Shown: piece after piece, positions 41,176 through 49,923 of the stretch | Layout: the number at the start of each line of letters is the position of its first letter | How positions within the stretch are numbered: position 1 is the stretch's first letter | Origin: Novosphingobium indicum | Lineage (GTDB): Bacteria > Pseudomonadota > Alphaproteobacteria > Sphingomonadales > Sphingomonadaceae | DNA: 64,000 bases | Direction of reading: 5' to 3' | NCBI RefSeq assembly: GCF_014645195.1 | Contig: NZ_BMLK01000020.1 | Span: 1 to 64,000 of the forward strand | Position numbers and translations under genes: made by a program | Notes under the pieces: model-generated | The model's database searches: none | Told to the model about the DNA's origin: nothing | What the model saw: the letters and a program-made list of their open reading frames with translations, nothing else

Positions 41176-43422
41176 GTGAATACCCAAAATATGGCGGCTA
41201 CTAGGTTGAGTGAATCGGTCATGATGAATGGCGATGAAGGAGGGGACAATGCCTCCTATGATGCACGAGATGACCTTCTGGGCATCGACCTTAAGCAAGT
41301 TCTTTCGTCCGTACGTCGCAATCTCAAGTGGATTGTCCTGATCGTAATTGGCGCGCTGGCAGCGGGATTTATTATTACCGTGTTGATGGTGCCACGATAT
41401 GTGGCCACCGCTCAGGTGCTTGTTGAGCAAAATGCCGACACGATTATCGAGGGTAGCGAGCTCCAAGAGAATTCAAACCAGCCTTGGGATGCTGATCGCT
41501 TCCTAGCTACGCAGGTCGACGTTCTCCGTAGCCGTACTTTGGCAGAGCGTGTGGCGAACGGGGCGGGTCTTCTTGATAAGCAGGCATTTTATGATGCCAT
41601 GGGCGCGCCTATGCCGCAATTGGACGACCTCGAAGAAAAAGGTGCTGGCAAGGCTGGCCTTCACGATTTGCGTCTCGATACGGTTGTCGAGCTTATGCAG
41701 GACAATCTCCGGATTGTGCTTCCTGTAGATAGCAGGGTCATCAAGATCGAATTTGAGTCGACTGATCCGGCTACGTCGGCACAAATCGCAAACCTTTACG
41801 CTCAAAGTTATATTGAAGCGAATCTCAAGAGGAAGTTCGAGAGTTCGTCATACGCTCGTCAGTTTCTCGCCAGTCAGCTCGCCGATGCTCGATCAAAGGT
41901 CGAGGCATCCGAGCGCGAGTTGAATCAATATTCTCGTGCTGCAGGTCTCATTCGTGTTTCTGGTCAAGGCCAGAACGCCGATCGTGAAACGACCTTATCT
42001 GTTACCAACAATTCCCTTGTTCAGGTGAACAGCGCCGCAGCCGAAGCGACGGCACAGCGTTTGGCTGCAGAGAACCGGTGGAACACAATCTCGAATGAGC
42101 CGGTTCTGGCCATTCCACAGGTCATCGAAAATGCGGCTATTCAGGATATCCTGAAGCAGAAGGCCTCGCTCGAAGCCCGCTTGGCCGATGAACGCAGTCG
42201 CCACTTGGACGACTATCCAACTGTAAAGGTTCTCAAGGCTCAAATTGCGGAGCTCAACCGTCGCATCGATACGATCGGCGGGGGGATCAAGCGGTCAATC
42301 TACCTGGACTTCAAATCTGCCAGGGAGCGTGAAGCATCGCTCAAAGGGCAGGTCGATAAGCTTCGCGACGAGGCGATGGGAGAGCAGGAGCGTGGCGTCG
42401 GCTACGCTGTGCTTAAGCGGGTCGCCGAAACTGATCGTGCTTTGTATGATACCCTGTTGGAGCGCTATAATCAGCTTAGTGCGACCGCCGGATCTACTTC
42501 CAATAATGTCACCTTGGTGGACCGGGCCGATATGCCTCGTGAGCCTTCCTCTCCAAAGCTGATCATCAACTTGCTCGTTGCCTTTGTGCTTGGTGTAATA
42601 GGTGCAGCTGTTTTCGTTCTGCTGCGTGAACACTTTGATGACACCATTCGGTCGCCAGAAGATGTTGAAGGAAAGCTGGGGCTATCGTTGCTGGGTCTCA
42701 TCCCGACCGTTCCAGATGGCGAGGCAGCAGCTGCTGCGACGGATGCAAAGTCATCACTCTCGGAAGCCTACCACTCCCTCGTCGCGAACCTCCGTTTCTC
42801 AACGGCCAATGGCTTCCCGCGCTCGATGGTGGTTACCAGCACGAACGAGGCTGAAGGTAAGACGACTTCCGCCCATTCCGTCGCTGTAGACCTTGCTCGT
42901 CTTGGCAAGTCAGTCTTGCTGATTGACGCTGACTTGCGTCGTCCAACGCTGCACCGACGTATGGCTGACAAAAATGCTGGAGGCTTCACAGAACTTCTGG
43001 TCGGTGAGTCCAGCTTTGATGCCGTGATCCATCCGTCAGACTACGACAACCTCTCGTACATGACTGCCCTGCCGATTCCACCGGAGCCCTCATTGCTTCT
43101 TGGCGGCGATCGAATGTCTGGCGTCATCAAGGAGGCATTGGAGAAATTCGATGTCGTGGTTCTGGACTCCGCCCCGCTTCTCGGCCTCTCGGATACGGCG
43201 TCGATCGCGAGTGAAGTGGACGGCGTACTCTTCGTAATTGACGCGACCCGTTTCCATCGCGGTGCCGTAAAATCTGCGCTGCGGCGCCTCACTATGGTCA
43301 ACGCCCGCGTCCTCGGTGCAGTGGTTACTAAATTTGATCCAAGTTCTGCTGATGGCGATTACGCATATTACGGTTACAATTACTATACGTATGGATCTGA
43401 CCGTCGCGAGGAAACGGCCTGA
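41176..43422 (+). CDS. Wzc-like polysaccharide co-polymerase / BY-kinase
   Basis: A 748-residue fusion of chain-length regulator and bacterial tyrosine kinase. Transmembrane helices are near residues 52-72 and 461-482. A coiled periplasmic domain lies between, ending in the GNVR-like part. The kinase has Walker A TNEAEGKTT (about 555-566; Ala replaces the usual Pro/Gly), Walker A' LLIDADLRRP (about 581) and Walker B VVLDSAP (about 660). The C-terminus is a tyrosine cluster (DYAYYGYNYYTYG) for autophosphorylation. The start is GTG 41176 or a downstream ATG (41191, 41221). It controls polymer length and export with Wza and Wzy. Confidence 0.93.
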   Translation: MNTQNMAATRLSESVMMNGDEGGDNASYDARDDLLGIDLKQVLSSVRRNLKWIVLIVIGALAAGFIITVLMVPRYVATAQVLVEQNADTIIEGSELQENSNQPWDADRFLATQVDVLRSRTLAERVANGAGLLDKQAFYDAMGAPMPQLDDLEEKGAGKAGLHDLRLDTVVELMQDNLRIVLPVDSRVIKIEFESTDPATSAQIANLYAQSYIEANLKRKFESSSYARQFLASQLADARSKVEASERELNQYSRAAGLIRVSGQGQNADRETTLSVTNNSLVQVNSAAAEATAQRLAAENRWNTISNEPVLAIPQVIENAAIQDILKQKASLEARLADERSRHLDDYPTVKVLKAQIAELNRRIDTIGGGIKRSIYLDFKSAREREASLKGQVDKLRDEAMGEQERGVGYAVLKRVAETDRALYDTLLERYNQLSATAGSTSNNVTLVDRADMPREPSSPKLIINLLVAFVLGVIGAAVFVLLREHFDDTIRSPEDVEGKLGLSLLGLIPTVPDGEAAAAATDAKSSLSEAYHSLVANLRFSTANGFPRSMVVTSTNEAEGKTTSAHSVAVDLARLGKSVLLIDADLRRPTLHRRMADKNAGGFTELLVGESSFDAVIHPSDYDNLSYMTALPIPPEPSLLLGGDRMSGVIKEALEKFDVVVLDSAPLLGLSDTASIASEVDGVLFVIDATRFHRGAVKSALRRLTMVNARVLGAVVTKFDPSSADGDYAYYGYNYYTYGSDRREETA

Positions 43423-43430
43423 TTGATGTG

Positions 43431-44582
43431 ATGGCGATGTTTCGCTGGGCGTGGTATCTTTTTCTAGGACTGTTGACGGGGCTTGCAGCCATTGCTCAGG
43501 CTGACCGGCATTCCGTGGAAATGCCGAGCCTTGCCAAAATTGTGCCAGATTCCGTCGCAAGCTTTTCGTTGACTCGGAAAGTAGCGGAAGACCTGACTGA
43601 AGGTGAGTCTCAGCAAGCGTTGTGGAGCGCTAGGCGTCTGGTGTGGTTGCATCCAGTTCCAGCCGAAAATTTGACCCTTCTGGCGGTTGCTGAACTCGCA
43701 GCGGGGAATCAGGCGAGGAGTTCATCCGCCATCATGTTGTCGGCGCAACGAGGCTGGCGAGAGCCTATGGCCCAGCGTTCAATTGCACTGGCAGCCGCCG
43801 CAAGCGGGCAATGGGATATAGCTGCCGACCGGCTGGCAGCTTTATGGAAGACAAATCCGGCAAGCGACAATGTGCGTCAACTGTCGAGCGAACTGCTGCA
43901 GACTTCGGAAATGCGAACGAAATTTGCAGCAACGCTAGTTGGCGAAAGTGACTGGACGCGGGCGTTTCTAATTTGGTCCCAGGCAAATTTGCAGCCAAAG
44001 GCAGTGGTAGAATTGATGGGCGACGCCGTCGCTCATGACGTCAGATTCCCCTGCAATGGCGTCACATCATATTCTAGAGAACTGTTGGCGCGAGGTTATG
44101 CCGAACTCGCTGACCGTGTCTGGCGCAGTCAATGTGGCGTTCGCCGGAAGTCTGTAAAATCTGACTTCGCCTTCAATGTACTTCGATCAAATTCCGGTGG
44201 CGCCGAAGACCCTTATGCCTGGCGATTTCCAGATGTCGCAGGACTTGTACGAAGATTTGGCGAAGGCTCTGAGAAGGGAACGCTTAGCGTTGAAAATTCC
44301 GACCCCTTGCGACGGGTCTTTGCCAAGAAGTATCTCGCATTGCCTCCCGGGAAGCACACCCTTCATGCAAAGCTAAATGATGCATCGCAAATGCCCGGTA
44401 AAGCCGCTAGGTTCGCTATCTATTGTAGATCGCAGATCTCTAGTTCGGACAATCTGGTTGATGGATCGTTAAGTAAAGGTGATACGCAGATCCAAATACC
44501 TATGCAAAATTGCAGTGTTCAAGAGCTTCTTTTGATTGCCTCGGAGGCTGGCGTTCAAGGATTAATGGTTGATTTTGATTAG
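43431..44582 (+). CDS. Unknown exported protein with helical repeats
   Basis: A 383-residue protein from ATG 43431 or 43437 (MFRWAWYLFLGLLTGLAAIA), six to fourteen bases after the wzc stop. An N-terminal signal/anchor is followed by alpha-helical repeats resembling TPRs (about residues 50-190: ARRLVWLHPVPAENLTLLAV, MAQRSIALAAAASGQWDIAA). The C-terminal 120 residues look beta-rich (LPPGKHTLHAKLND). I do not recognise the family. Its close coupling to wzc suggests a scaffold or regulator in polymer assembly. Confidence 0.75.
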   Translation: MAMFRWAWYLFLGLLTGLAAIAQADRHSVEMPSLAKIVPDSVASFSLTRKVAEDLTEGESQQALWSARRLVWLHPVPAENLTLLAVAELAAGNQARSSSAIMLSAQRGWREPMAQRSIALAAAASGQWDIAADRLAALWKTNPASDNVRQLSSELLQTSEMRTKFAATLVGESDWTRAFLIWSQANLQPKAVVELMGDAVAHDVRFPCNGVTSYSRELLARGYAELADRVWRSQCGVRRKSVKSDFAFNVLRSNSGGAEDPYAWRFPDVAGLVRRFGEGSEKGTLSVENSDPLRRVFAKKYLALPPGKHTLHAKLNDASQMPGKAARFAIYCRSQISSSDNLVDGSLSKGDTQIQIPMQNCSVQELLLIASEAGVQGLMVDFD

Positions 44583-44766
44583 GAATCATCTTCTTGCTCA
44601 TTTTTTGACGTTTCCTTTGAGTTCACTTTTTCTCTTAACGGTGTCTGTAACGATACAACTCGCACGTGCTGCGTTAGCCATATGGTGCGCTGCACCGTCT
44701 TGAGCCTGAGGGTGTTATCCTCTTGGATTTGTCGGTCCGCAGCGGTATCGTTGCGTCATTATTTGC

Positions 44767-45849
44767 ATGAAGAAGGGCAGGAACTTGGATCCCAAAGTTG
44801 CACTTATCACGGGTGTCACCGGTCAGGATGGCGCTTATCTATCTCAGTTGCTGCTCGATAAGGGCTATGAAGTGCACGGTGTGAAGCGCCGGTCTTCATC
44901 GTTCAATACGGGACGAATTGAAGACATTTATGAGGATCCGCATCAGGAATCGGCCCGCTTTCACCTCCACTACGGTGACCTTACGGATTCGACGAACCTC
45001 ATTCGCATAGTTCAAGAGGTCCGTCCGACTGAAATATATAATCTTGCGGCGCAAAGTCATGTTCAGGTGAGTTTCGAGACGCCTGAGTATACTGCTAACG
45101 CCGATGCGATCGGAACTCTAAGGTTGCTTGAGGCCATTCGAATACTCGGCCTTGAGAAAAAGACCAAATTCTATCAAGCATCCACTTCTGAATTATATGG
45201 CCTTGTTCAAGAAGTTCCGCAAAAGGAAACTACTCCATTTTACCCGCGGAGCCCTTACGGCGTGGCGAAACTTTATGGGTACTGGATTGTCGTAAATTAC
45301 CGCGAAGCTTACGGTGTCCACGCATCGAACGGCATTTTGTTCAATCACGAAAGCCCTTTGCGCGGCGAAACATTTGTAACGCGTAAGATCACAAGGGCGG
45401 CGGCGGCGATCGCCCTGGGCAGGCAGGAAAAGCTCTACCTCGGCAATCTCGATGCAAAACGAGACTGGGGTCATGCACGTGAATACGTTCGCGGCATGTG
45501 GCTGATGTTGCAACAAGATCAGCCTGACGATTACGTTTTGGCTACAGGCGAAACTACAGAAGTTCGCGAATTCGTCCGCTGGGCATTTGAAGATGCTGGA
45601 ATCCCGATAGAATTTCGTGGGGAAGGTGTCGATGAGAAGGGCTATGCAAAGTCTGACGGCCGGTTGCTGGTCGAGATCGATCCACGTTATTTCCGCCCGA
45701 CCGAGGTCGACCTGCTTATTGGTGATCCTGCAAAAGCAAAGGAAAAGCTGGGGTGGATGCACGAAACAAGTGTTCGCGAGCTGGCTAGGGAAATGGTTCA
45801 GGCGGACCTCGAAGTGATGCGGCATGCCCCCATTGCTAAGGATTCGTGA
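44767..45849 (+). CDS. gmd: GDP-mannose 4,6-dehydratase
   Basis: A 360-residue SDR enzyme that converts GDP-mannose to GDP-4-keto-6-deoxymannose. It has ALITGVTGQDGAYLSQLLL, GVKRRSSSFNTGRIEDIY, NLAAQSHVQVSFETPEYT and YGVAKLYGYWIVVNYRE (Tyr-x3-Lys). The HESPLRGETFVTRKI block is diagnostic. Its stop overlaps the fcl start by one base (TGATG). Confidence 0.97.
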   Translation: MKKGRNLDPKVALITGVTGQDGAYLSQLLLDKGYEVHGVKRRSSSFNTGRIEDIYEDPHQESARFHLHYGDLTDSTNLIRIVQEVRPTEIYNLAAQSHVQVSFETPEYTANADAIGTLRLLEAIRILGLEKKTKFYQASTSELYGLVQEVPQKETTPFYPRSPYGVAKLYGYWIVVNYREAYGVHASNGILFNHESPLRGETFVTRKITRAAAAIALGRQEKLYLGNLDAKRDWGHAREYVRGMWLMLQQDQPDDYVLATGETTEVREFVRWAFEDAGIPIEFRGEGVDEKGYAKSDGRLLVEIDPRYFRPTEVDLLIGDPAKAKEKLGWMHETSVRELAREMVQADLEVMRHAPIAKDS

Positions 45850-46784
45850 TGACTGGTTACAATCTGGAGGGGAAGCGCGTTTACGTAGCCGGCCACAAGG
45901 GCATGGTCGGCTCAGGGATAATTCGGCGATTGCAGTCCGAAGGCTGCGAGATCCTGATTTCGGATCGGTCGGTGGACCTGCGCGAGCAAGCGCAGGTGCG
46001 GGAATGGTACAAGGATAACAGCCCAGACGCTGTGTTTGTCGCCGCTGCCAAAGTCGGAGGTATATTGGCGAACGATACCTATCCGGCCGATTTCCTTTAC
46101 GACAACCTGATGATCGAGGCCAATCTCATCGGCGGTGCACGTGCGCAGGGTGTTGAGAAGCTCATGTTCCTTGGCTCTTCGTGCATTTATCCGAAGATGG
46201 CTTCGCAGCCTATTGGTGAAGATGCCTTGCTGACGGGGCCTCTTGAGCCGACGAACGAATGGTATGCCATTGCAAAGATTGCCGGCATCAAGCTTTGCGA
46301 AGCCTTCCGAAAGCAATACGGCTCTGATTTTATCAGCGGGATGCCGACGAACCTATATGGGCCTGGCGATAACTTCGATCTGAAGTCAAGTCATGTGCTG
46401 CCTGCGCTCATGCGCAAAGCTCATGAAGCCAAGGAACGTGGCGAGCCCCATATAACTATCTGGGGTACTGGTACGCCGTGTCGTGAATTTCTGCACGTAG
46501 ATGATTGTGCCGACGCATGTGTCTTTTTGATGAAGAACTATTCTGCAGCTCAGCACGTCAATATTGGTTCGGGGGTGGACATTCCAATTCGTGAGTTGGC
46601 CGAACTTGTTTGCGACGTTGTCGGCTTTGAGGGCGGTATTGAATGCGACACTGACAAGCCGGATGGAACGCCCCGAAAGTTGATGGATTCTGCAAAGTTG
46701 CAGGAGCTTGGATGGTCTCCGGAAATTACCCTTGAGGCCGGTGTCCGTAGTACATATGAGTGGTTTTTGAAAAATTCGCTGTAA
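45849..46784 (+). CDS. fcl: GDP-L-fucose synthase
   Basis: A 311-residue epimerase/reductase producing GDP-L-fucose from the Gmd product. It has VYVAGHKGMVGSGIIRRL, AAAKVGGILANDTYPADF, FLGSSCIYPKMASQPI and EWYAIAKIAGIKLCEAF (Tyr-x3-Lys); TNLYGPGDNFD is typical. Translation is coupled to gmd. The pair shows that the polymer very likely contains L-fucose. Confidence 0.97.
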   Translation: MTGYNLEGKRVYVAGHKGMVGSGIIRRLQSEGCEILISDRSVDLREQAQVREWYKDNSPDAVFVAAAKVGGILANDTYPADFLYDNLMIEANLIGGARAQGVEKLMFLGSSCIYPKMASQPIGEDALLTGPLEPTNEWYAIAKIAGIKLCEAFRKQYGSDFISGMPTNLYGPGDNFDLKSSHVLPALMRKAHEAKERGEPHITIWGTGTPCREFLHVDDCADACVFLMKNYSAAQHVNIGSGVDIPIRELAELVCDVVGFEGGIECDTDKPDGTPRKLMDSAKLQELGWSPEITLEAGVRSTYEWFLKNSL

Positions 46785-47078
46785 AATGTTGCCCATTAAG
46801 GGCTCGCTGGGGCGATCTTCAATGCCTTTACTGGGTTCATTCTAGCGGTCTTTTGTTGATCACGATCAAAGGAATTGGCCGCAAGATTTTTCAGGTTTCG
46901 GTCGGCGGCAGTTCCAATCGTCGCCAATTTGCCACGTTACGGCTGCATGGTATGATGGTCGCGCCTTGATGCAGTGCAGCATCTGCAGTACGAGTCACTA
47001 AGCATTTGACCCCCGTTGGCTTCTTTTGTGTGAAGGACCGATTGCTGGGTAATAGCCCGTGTTAAGGAAGGATTGACG

Positions 47079-48407
47079 ATGACAGTCTTGTCTCTCGAGA
47101 TGAATGAGTTGAACTTCCATTACATTGAGAAGTTCATCGAAGAGGGAAAACTTCCGAATTTCGGGGCTCTGCTGGCCAAGTGTCAACTTACCCGCACGAT
47201 TGCTGAAAAGGCTTATCCTGACCTTGAGCCGTGGATTCAATGGCCCACGGTTTACAGCGGCAAGACTTATGCTGAGCATGGCATTTTTCGACTCGGAGAC
47301 ATCGTAAGCCGCGATTACCCCCAAATTTGGGAAGCGCTCGAGCAGGAGGGCTTGAGGGTTGGTGCGATTTCGCCGATGAATGCTGCGAACCGCTGTGAAA
47401 ATCCGTGTTTTTTCCTCCCTGATCCATGGACGAATACCGATATTACCGCAGATGATGCGACCAAAAAGCTTTGGAAGCTGGTTGCTTCGATTGTGAATTC
47501 CAACGCTTCGAATGACCTGGGTTTTGCAGCAGTCGGAAAGCAACTCGCCCCTCTCGCAATGCGGTATGTAAATGCAGCATCAACGGCACGCTACACGCGC
47601 GTTCTGCTGAAGGCGTTGCGTTACAAGTGGGCCAAGGCGGCATTCCTCGACGTTCTCTTGTTTGACCTGGCCATGAAGTTGAAGGAGCGCGAGCGGCCGG
47701 ACTACATGTCGCTGTTTCTCAACGCGGGCGCGCATATTCAGCATCATCACACGTATGATTCCAGCGTGTACAGCGGCGAAATGGCCAATCCCGAGTGGTA
47801 CAGTAAAGCCGCGGCAAACGATGAAGATCCCCTTTTGTTTATCTATGAGGTTTATGACGACATCATCGGCGAATGTATGCGTCGCTCGGATCTCCGAGTG
47901 CTCATAACCACTGGACTTAGTCAGACTCCAAATCCGCGAGAGCACTATCAGTATCGAATGGTGGAATTCGATGCATTCTTGGGCAAGTTGGGCGTGACTG
48001 GCGCTAAGGTTTTGCCGCGGATGTCGCGCGATTTCCTCCTTGAATTTGAAGATCGCGTGGATGCAGAAGCGGCAATAGCCAAACTGACTGCCACGTCCGT
48101 CGGTAACTCGGATACGCCCTTGATCCGCATTGAAGACCGCGGTCTGACGCTGTTTTGCCAAGTATGCTACTTTGGTCGGCCCGAAGGTTTAAAGGCAGTT
48201 CAGTTCGATGGACGGAGTTTCGACGCGTCGGACGATCTCGTGCTTGTATCCATTGAAAACGCCATTCATCAGACGACCGGCTATCACGTTGACATGAATG
48301 TCCCGAAAGGGGCAGGTGACGATGAAATATCTCTGACAGAAGTGTTTAACCGTCTCAAGAACGCAGCTTTGGCAGAGTCAGGGGCGCTTACGAAACTTGC
48401 CGGTTGA
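47079..48407 (+). CDS. Alkaline-phosphatase-superfamily protein (phosphodiesterase-like)
   Basis: A 442-residue protein from ATG 47079, preceded by AAGGAAGG. It fits the type I phosphodiesterase/alkaline phosphatase fold: VLSLEMNELNF (first strand, where Glu replaces the usual Asp ligand), LPNFGALL, PWIQWPTVYSGKTYAEHG with the candidate nucleophile Thr57, and HIQHHHTYD as a metal-binding cluster. No signal peptide is seen, so it appears cytoplasmic. The substrate is unknown; addition or removal of a phospho-substituent on the glycan or its carrier is one possibility. A 294-base gap without genes precedes it. Confidence 0.75.
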   Translation: MTVLSLEMNELNFHYIEKFIEEGKLPNFGALLAKCQLTRTIAEKAYPDLEPWIQWPTVYSGKTYAEHGIFRLGDIVSRDYPQIWEALEQEGLRVGAISPMNAANRCENPCFFLPDPWTNTDITADDATKKLWKLVASIVNSNASNDLGFAAVGKQLAPLAMRYVNAASTARYTRVLLKALRYKWAKAAFLDVLLFDLAMKLKERERPDYMSLFLNAGAHIQHHHTYDSSVYSGEMANPEWYSKAAANDEDPLLFIYEVYDDIIGECMRRSDLRVLITTGLSQTPNPREHYQYRMVEFDAFLGKLGVTGAKVLPRMSRDFLLEFEDRVDAEAAIAKLTATSVGNSDTPLIRIEDRGLTLFCQVCYFGRPEGLKAVQFDGRSFDASDDLVLVSIENAIHQTTGYHVDMNVPKGAGDDEISLTEVFNRLKNAALAESGALTKLAG

Positions 48408-48483
48408 GCCGGCAAGGGATGTGAGTAACGTCGCACTTAAATCGCGTCAGGCGAAGTAATGGATTTAGGCACAAGCAGACGCG

Positions 48484-49716
48484 ATGCGCATCCTTATTTT
48501 TAGCAATCTGTACAGGCCCGAACCTACTGGAATCGGGCCTGTTACTGGTGAACTGGCGGACGGTATGGCAGCCGCTGGTCATGAAGTTCATGTCATCGCC
48601 GCCAACCCTTCCTACCCGGATTGGAAGCTTTTTCCTGGGTTCTCTCCGATAGCGTGGAGTAGTCGGCGGGAAGGTGCCGTCCAAGTTCACCGCTGCCCGG
48701 TTTATATTCCAAAGAACGTCCGAGGCGTCACTCGGATGATTCATTATTCAAGTTTTGCTGCTTCAGCCTTTTTTCCTGCGGCGAAGTTGGCGGCAACTTT
48801 TCGTCCTGATCTTGTGATCATGGTTGCCCCCACTTTGCTCGCCGCTCCATTGGCTTTGCTGACTGCCAAGCTTTCCGGCGCTGTGTCATGGCTTCATGTT
48901 CAGGATTTCGAAGTAGAAGCGGGGTTCGCGACCGGAGAATTGAACAGTGGCGGTGCGATTGCCAAGGCGGCGACACTTTACGAACGTGGCATCTTACGCA
49001 GCTTTGATCAAGTGAGCAGCATTTCGCCCGAAATGTGCGCAAAGCTGCTTGAAAAAGGCTGCAAGGCGGAGCGGATATACGAACTGCGAAACTGGACAAA
49101 TATCGCAGACATGCCCGCTGGCGCTACATCCAGATATCGAGATGACTTCAACATATTAGCCAAGCATGTGTTACTCTACTCTGGAGCACTCGGGAGCAAG
49201 CAAGGTGTGGAAACGATTCTCGATGCTGCCGAGTTGCTGGCCGATCGTAGCGACATTCAGTTCCTGATCTGCGGTGCGGGGCCGTCCAAAGCGATGCTCG
49301 AGGCCCGTGCGGCGAAGATGGATAACGTCCAAGTGCATGATCTTCAGCCAAAGGAACGTTTGGCGGAGCTTTTGTCGACGGCAACGGTCCATTTGTTGCC
49401 TCAGCGAAAGGATGCTGCCGACCTAGTGCTTCCTTCAAAGCTTGCCAATATGCTGGCTTCCGGCAGGCCTGTAGTCGCTGGTGCAGAGCCGGGAACGGGC
49501 CTGGCGCGAGAGGTGGAAGGCGCGGGATTGATTTGCGAGCCGGATAACGGTGCCGCCATGGCAGCCGCCATCATGAAATTGATCGATAATGACGCGTTGC
49601 GAGCCGAATATGGCATTGCAGCTCGGAAGCGATCTGCCGAACGGTGGCTGCAGAGCAGTATTCTCGCAGCATTTGAGGAGCGCGTGGGGCAGCGTGTCAT
49701 TGCCAACGGGCGGTGA
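48484..49716 (+). CDS. Glycosyltransferase, GT4 family, WcaI/WbuB type
   Basis: A 410-residue glycosyltransferase. The N-terminal domain reads MRILIFSNLYRPEPTGIGPV with NPSYPDW, characteristic of WcaI/WbuB fucosyltransferase-like proteins. The C-terminal donor domain has LLYSGALGSKQGVETILDAA, LPQRKDAADLVLPSKLANML and GRPVVAGAEPGT. Located after gmd-fcl, transfer of L-fucose is a reasonable but unproven assignment. Confidence 0.85.
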   Translation: MRILIFSNLYRPEPTGIGPVTGELADGMAAAGHEVHVIAANPSYPDWKLFPGFSPIAWSSRREGAVQVHRCPVYIPKNVRGVTRMIHYSSFAASAFFPAAKLAATFRPDLVIMVAPTLLAAPLALLTAKLSGAVSWLHVQDFEVEAGFATGELNSGGAIAKAATLYERGILRSFDQVSSISPEMCAKLLEKGCKAERIYELRNWTNIADMPAGATSRYRDDFNILAKHVLLYSGALGSKQGVETILDAAELLADRSDIQFLICGAGPSKAMLEARAAKMDNVQVHDLQPKERLAELLSTATVHLLPQRKDAADLVLPSKLANMLASGRPVVAGAEPGTGLAREVEGAGLICEPDNGAAMAAAIMKLIDNDALRAEYGIAARKRSAERWLQSSILAAFEERVGQRVIANGR

Positions 49717-49923
49717 TTGAGGCTCGTCGTGGTTTGCGGGACGAGTGCTGATCAAACTTTGATTTTGCGTCTGGCTGCCGATCGAGGATGATCGAAGTCA
49801 TGGCGCTGGGGTGTTTCCGCTTCGGCTTTGGGATTGGCCTTGTGTTGTCGATCGGATAGTGTCTGACCGGCACCGCAATGCCTGGCGTGCCTTCAGAGCC
49901 ATTAGCGGCAGGATTTGCATTAG

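Noticed and set aside
46760..46969. Small open frame after fcl
   Set aside because: It overlaps the conserved fcl C-terminus in another frame and shows no coding features.
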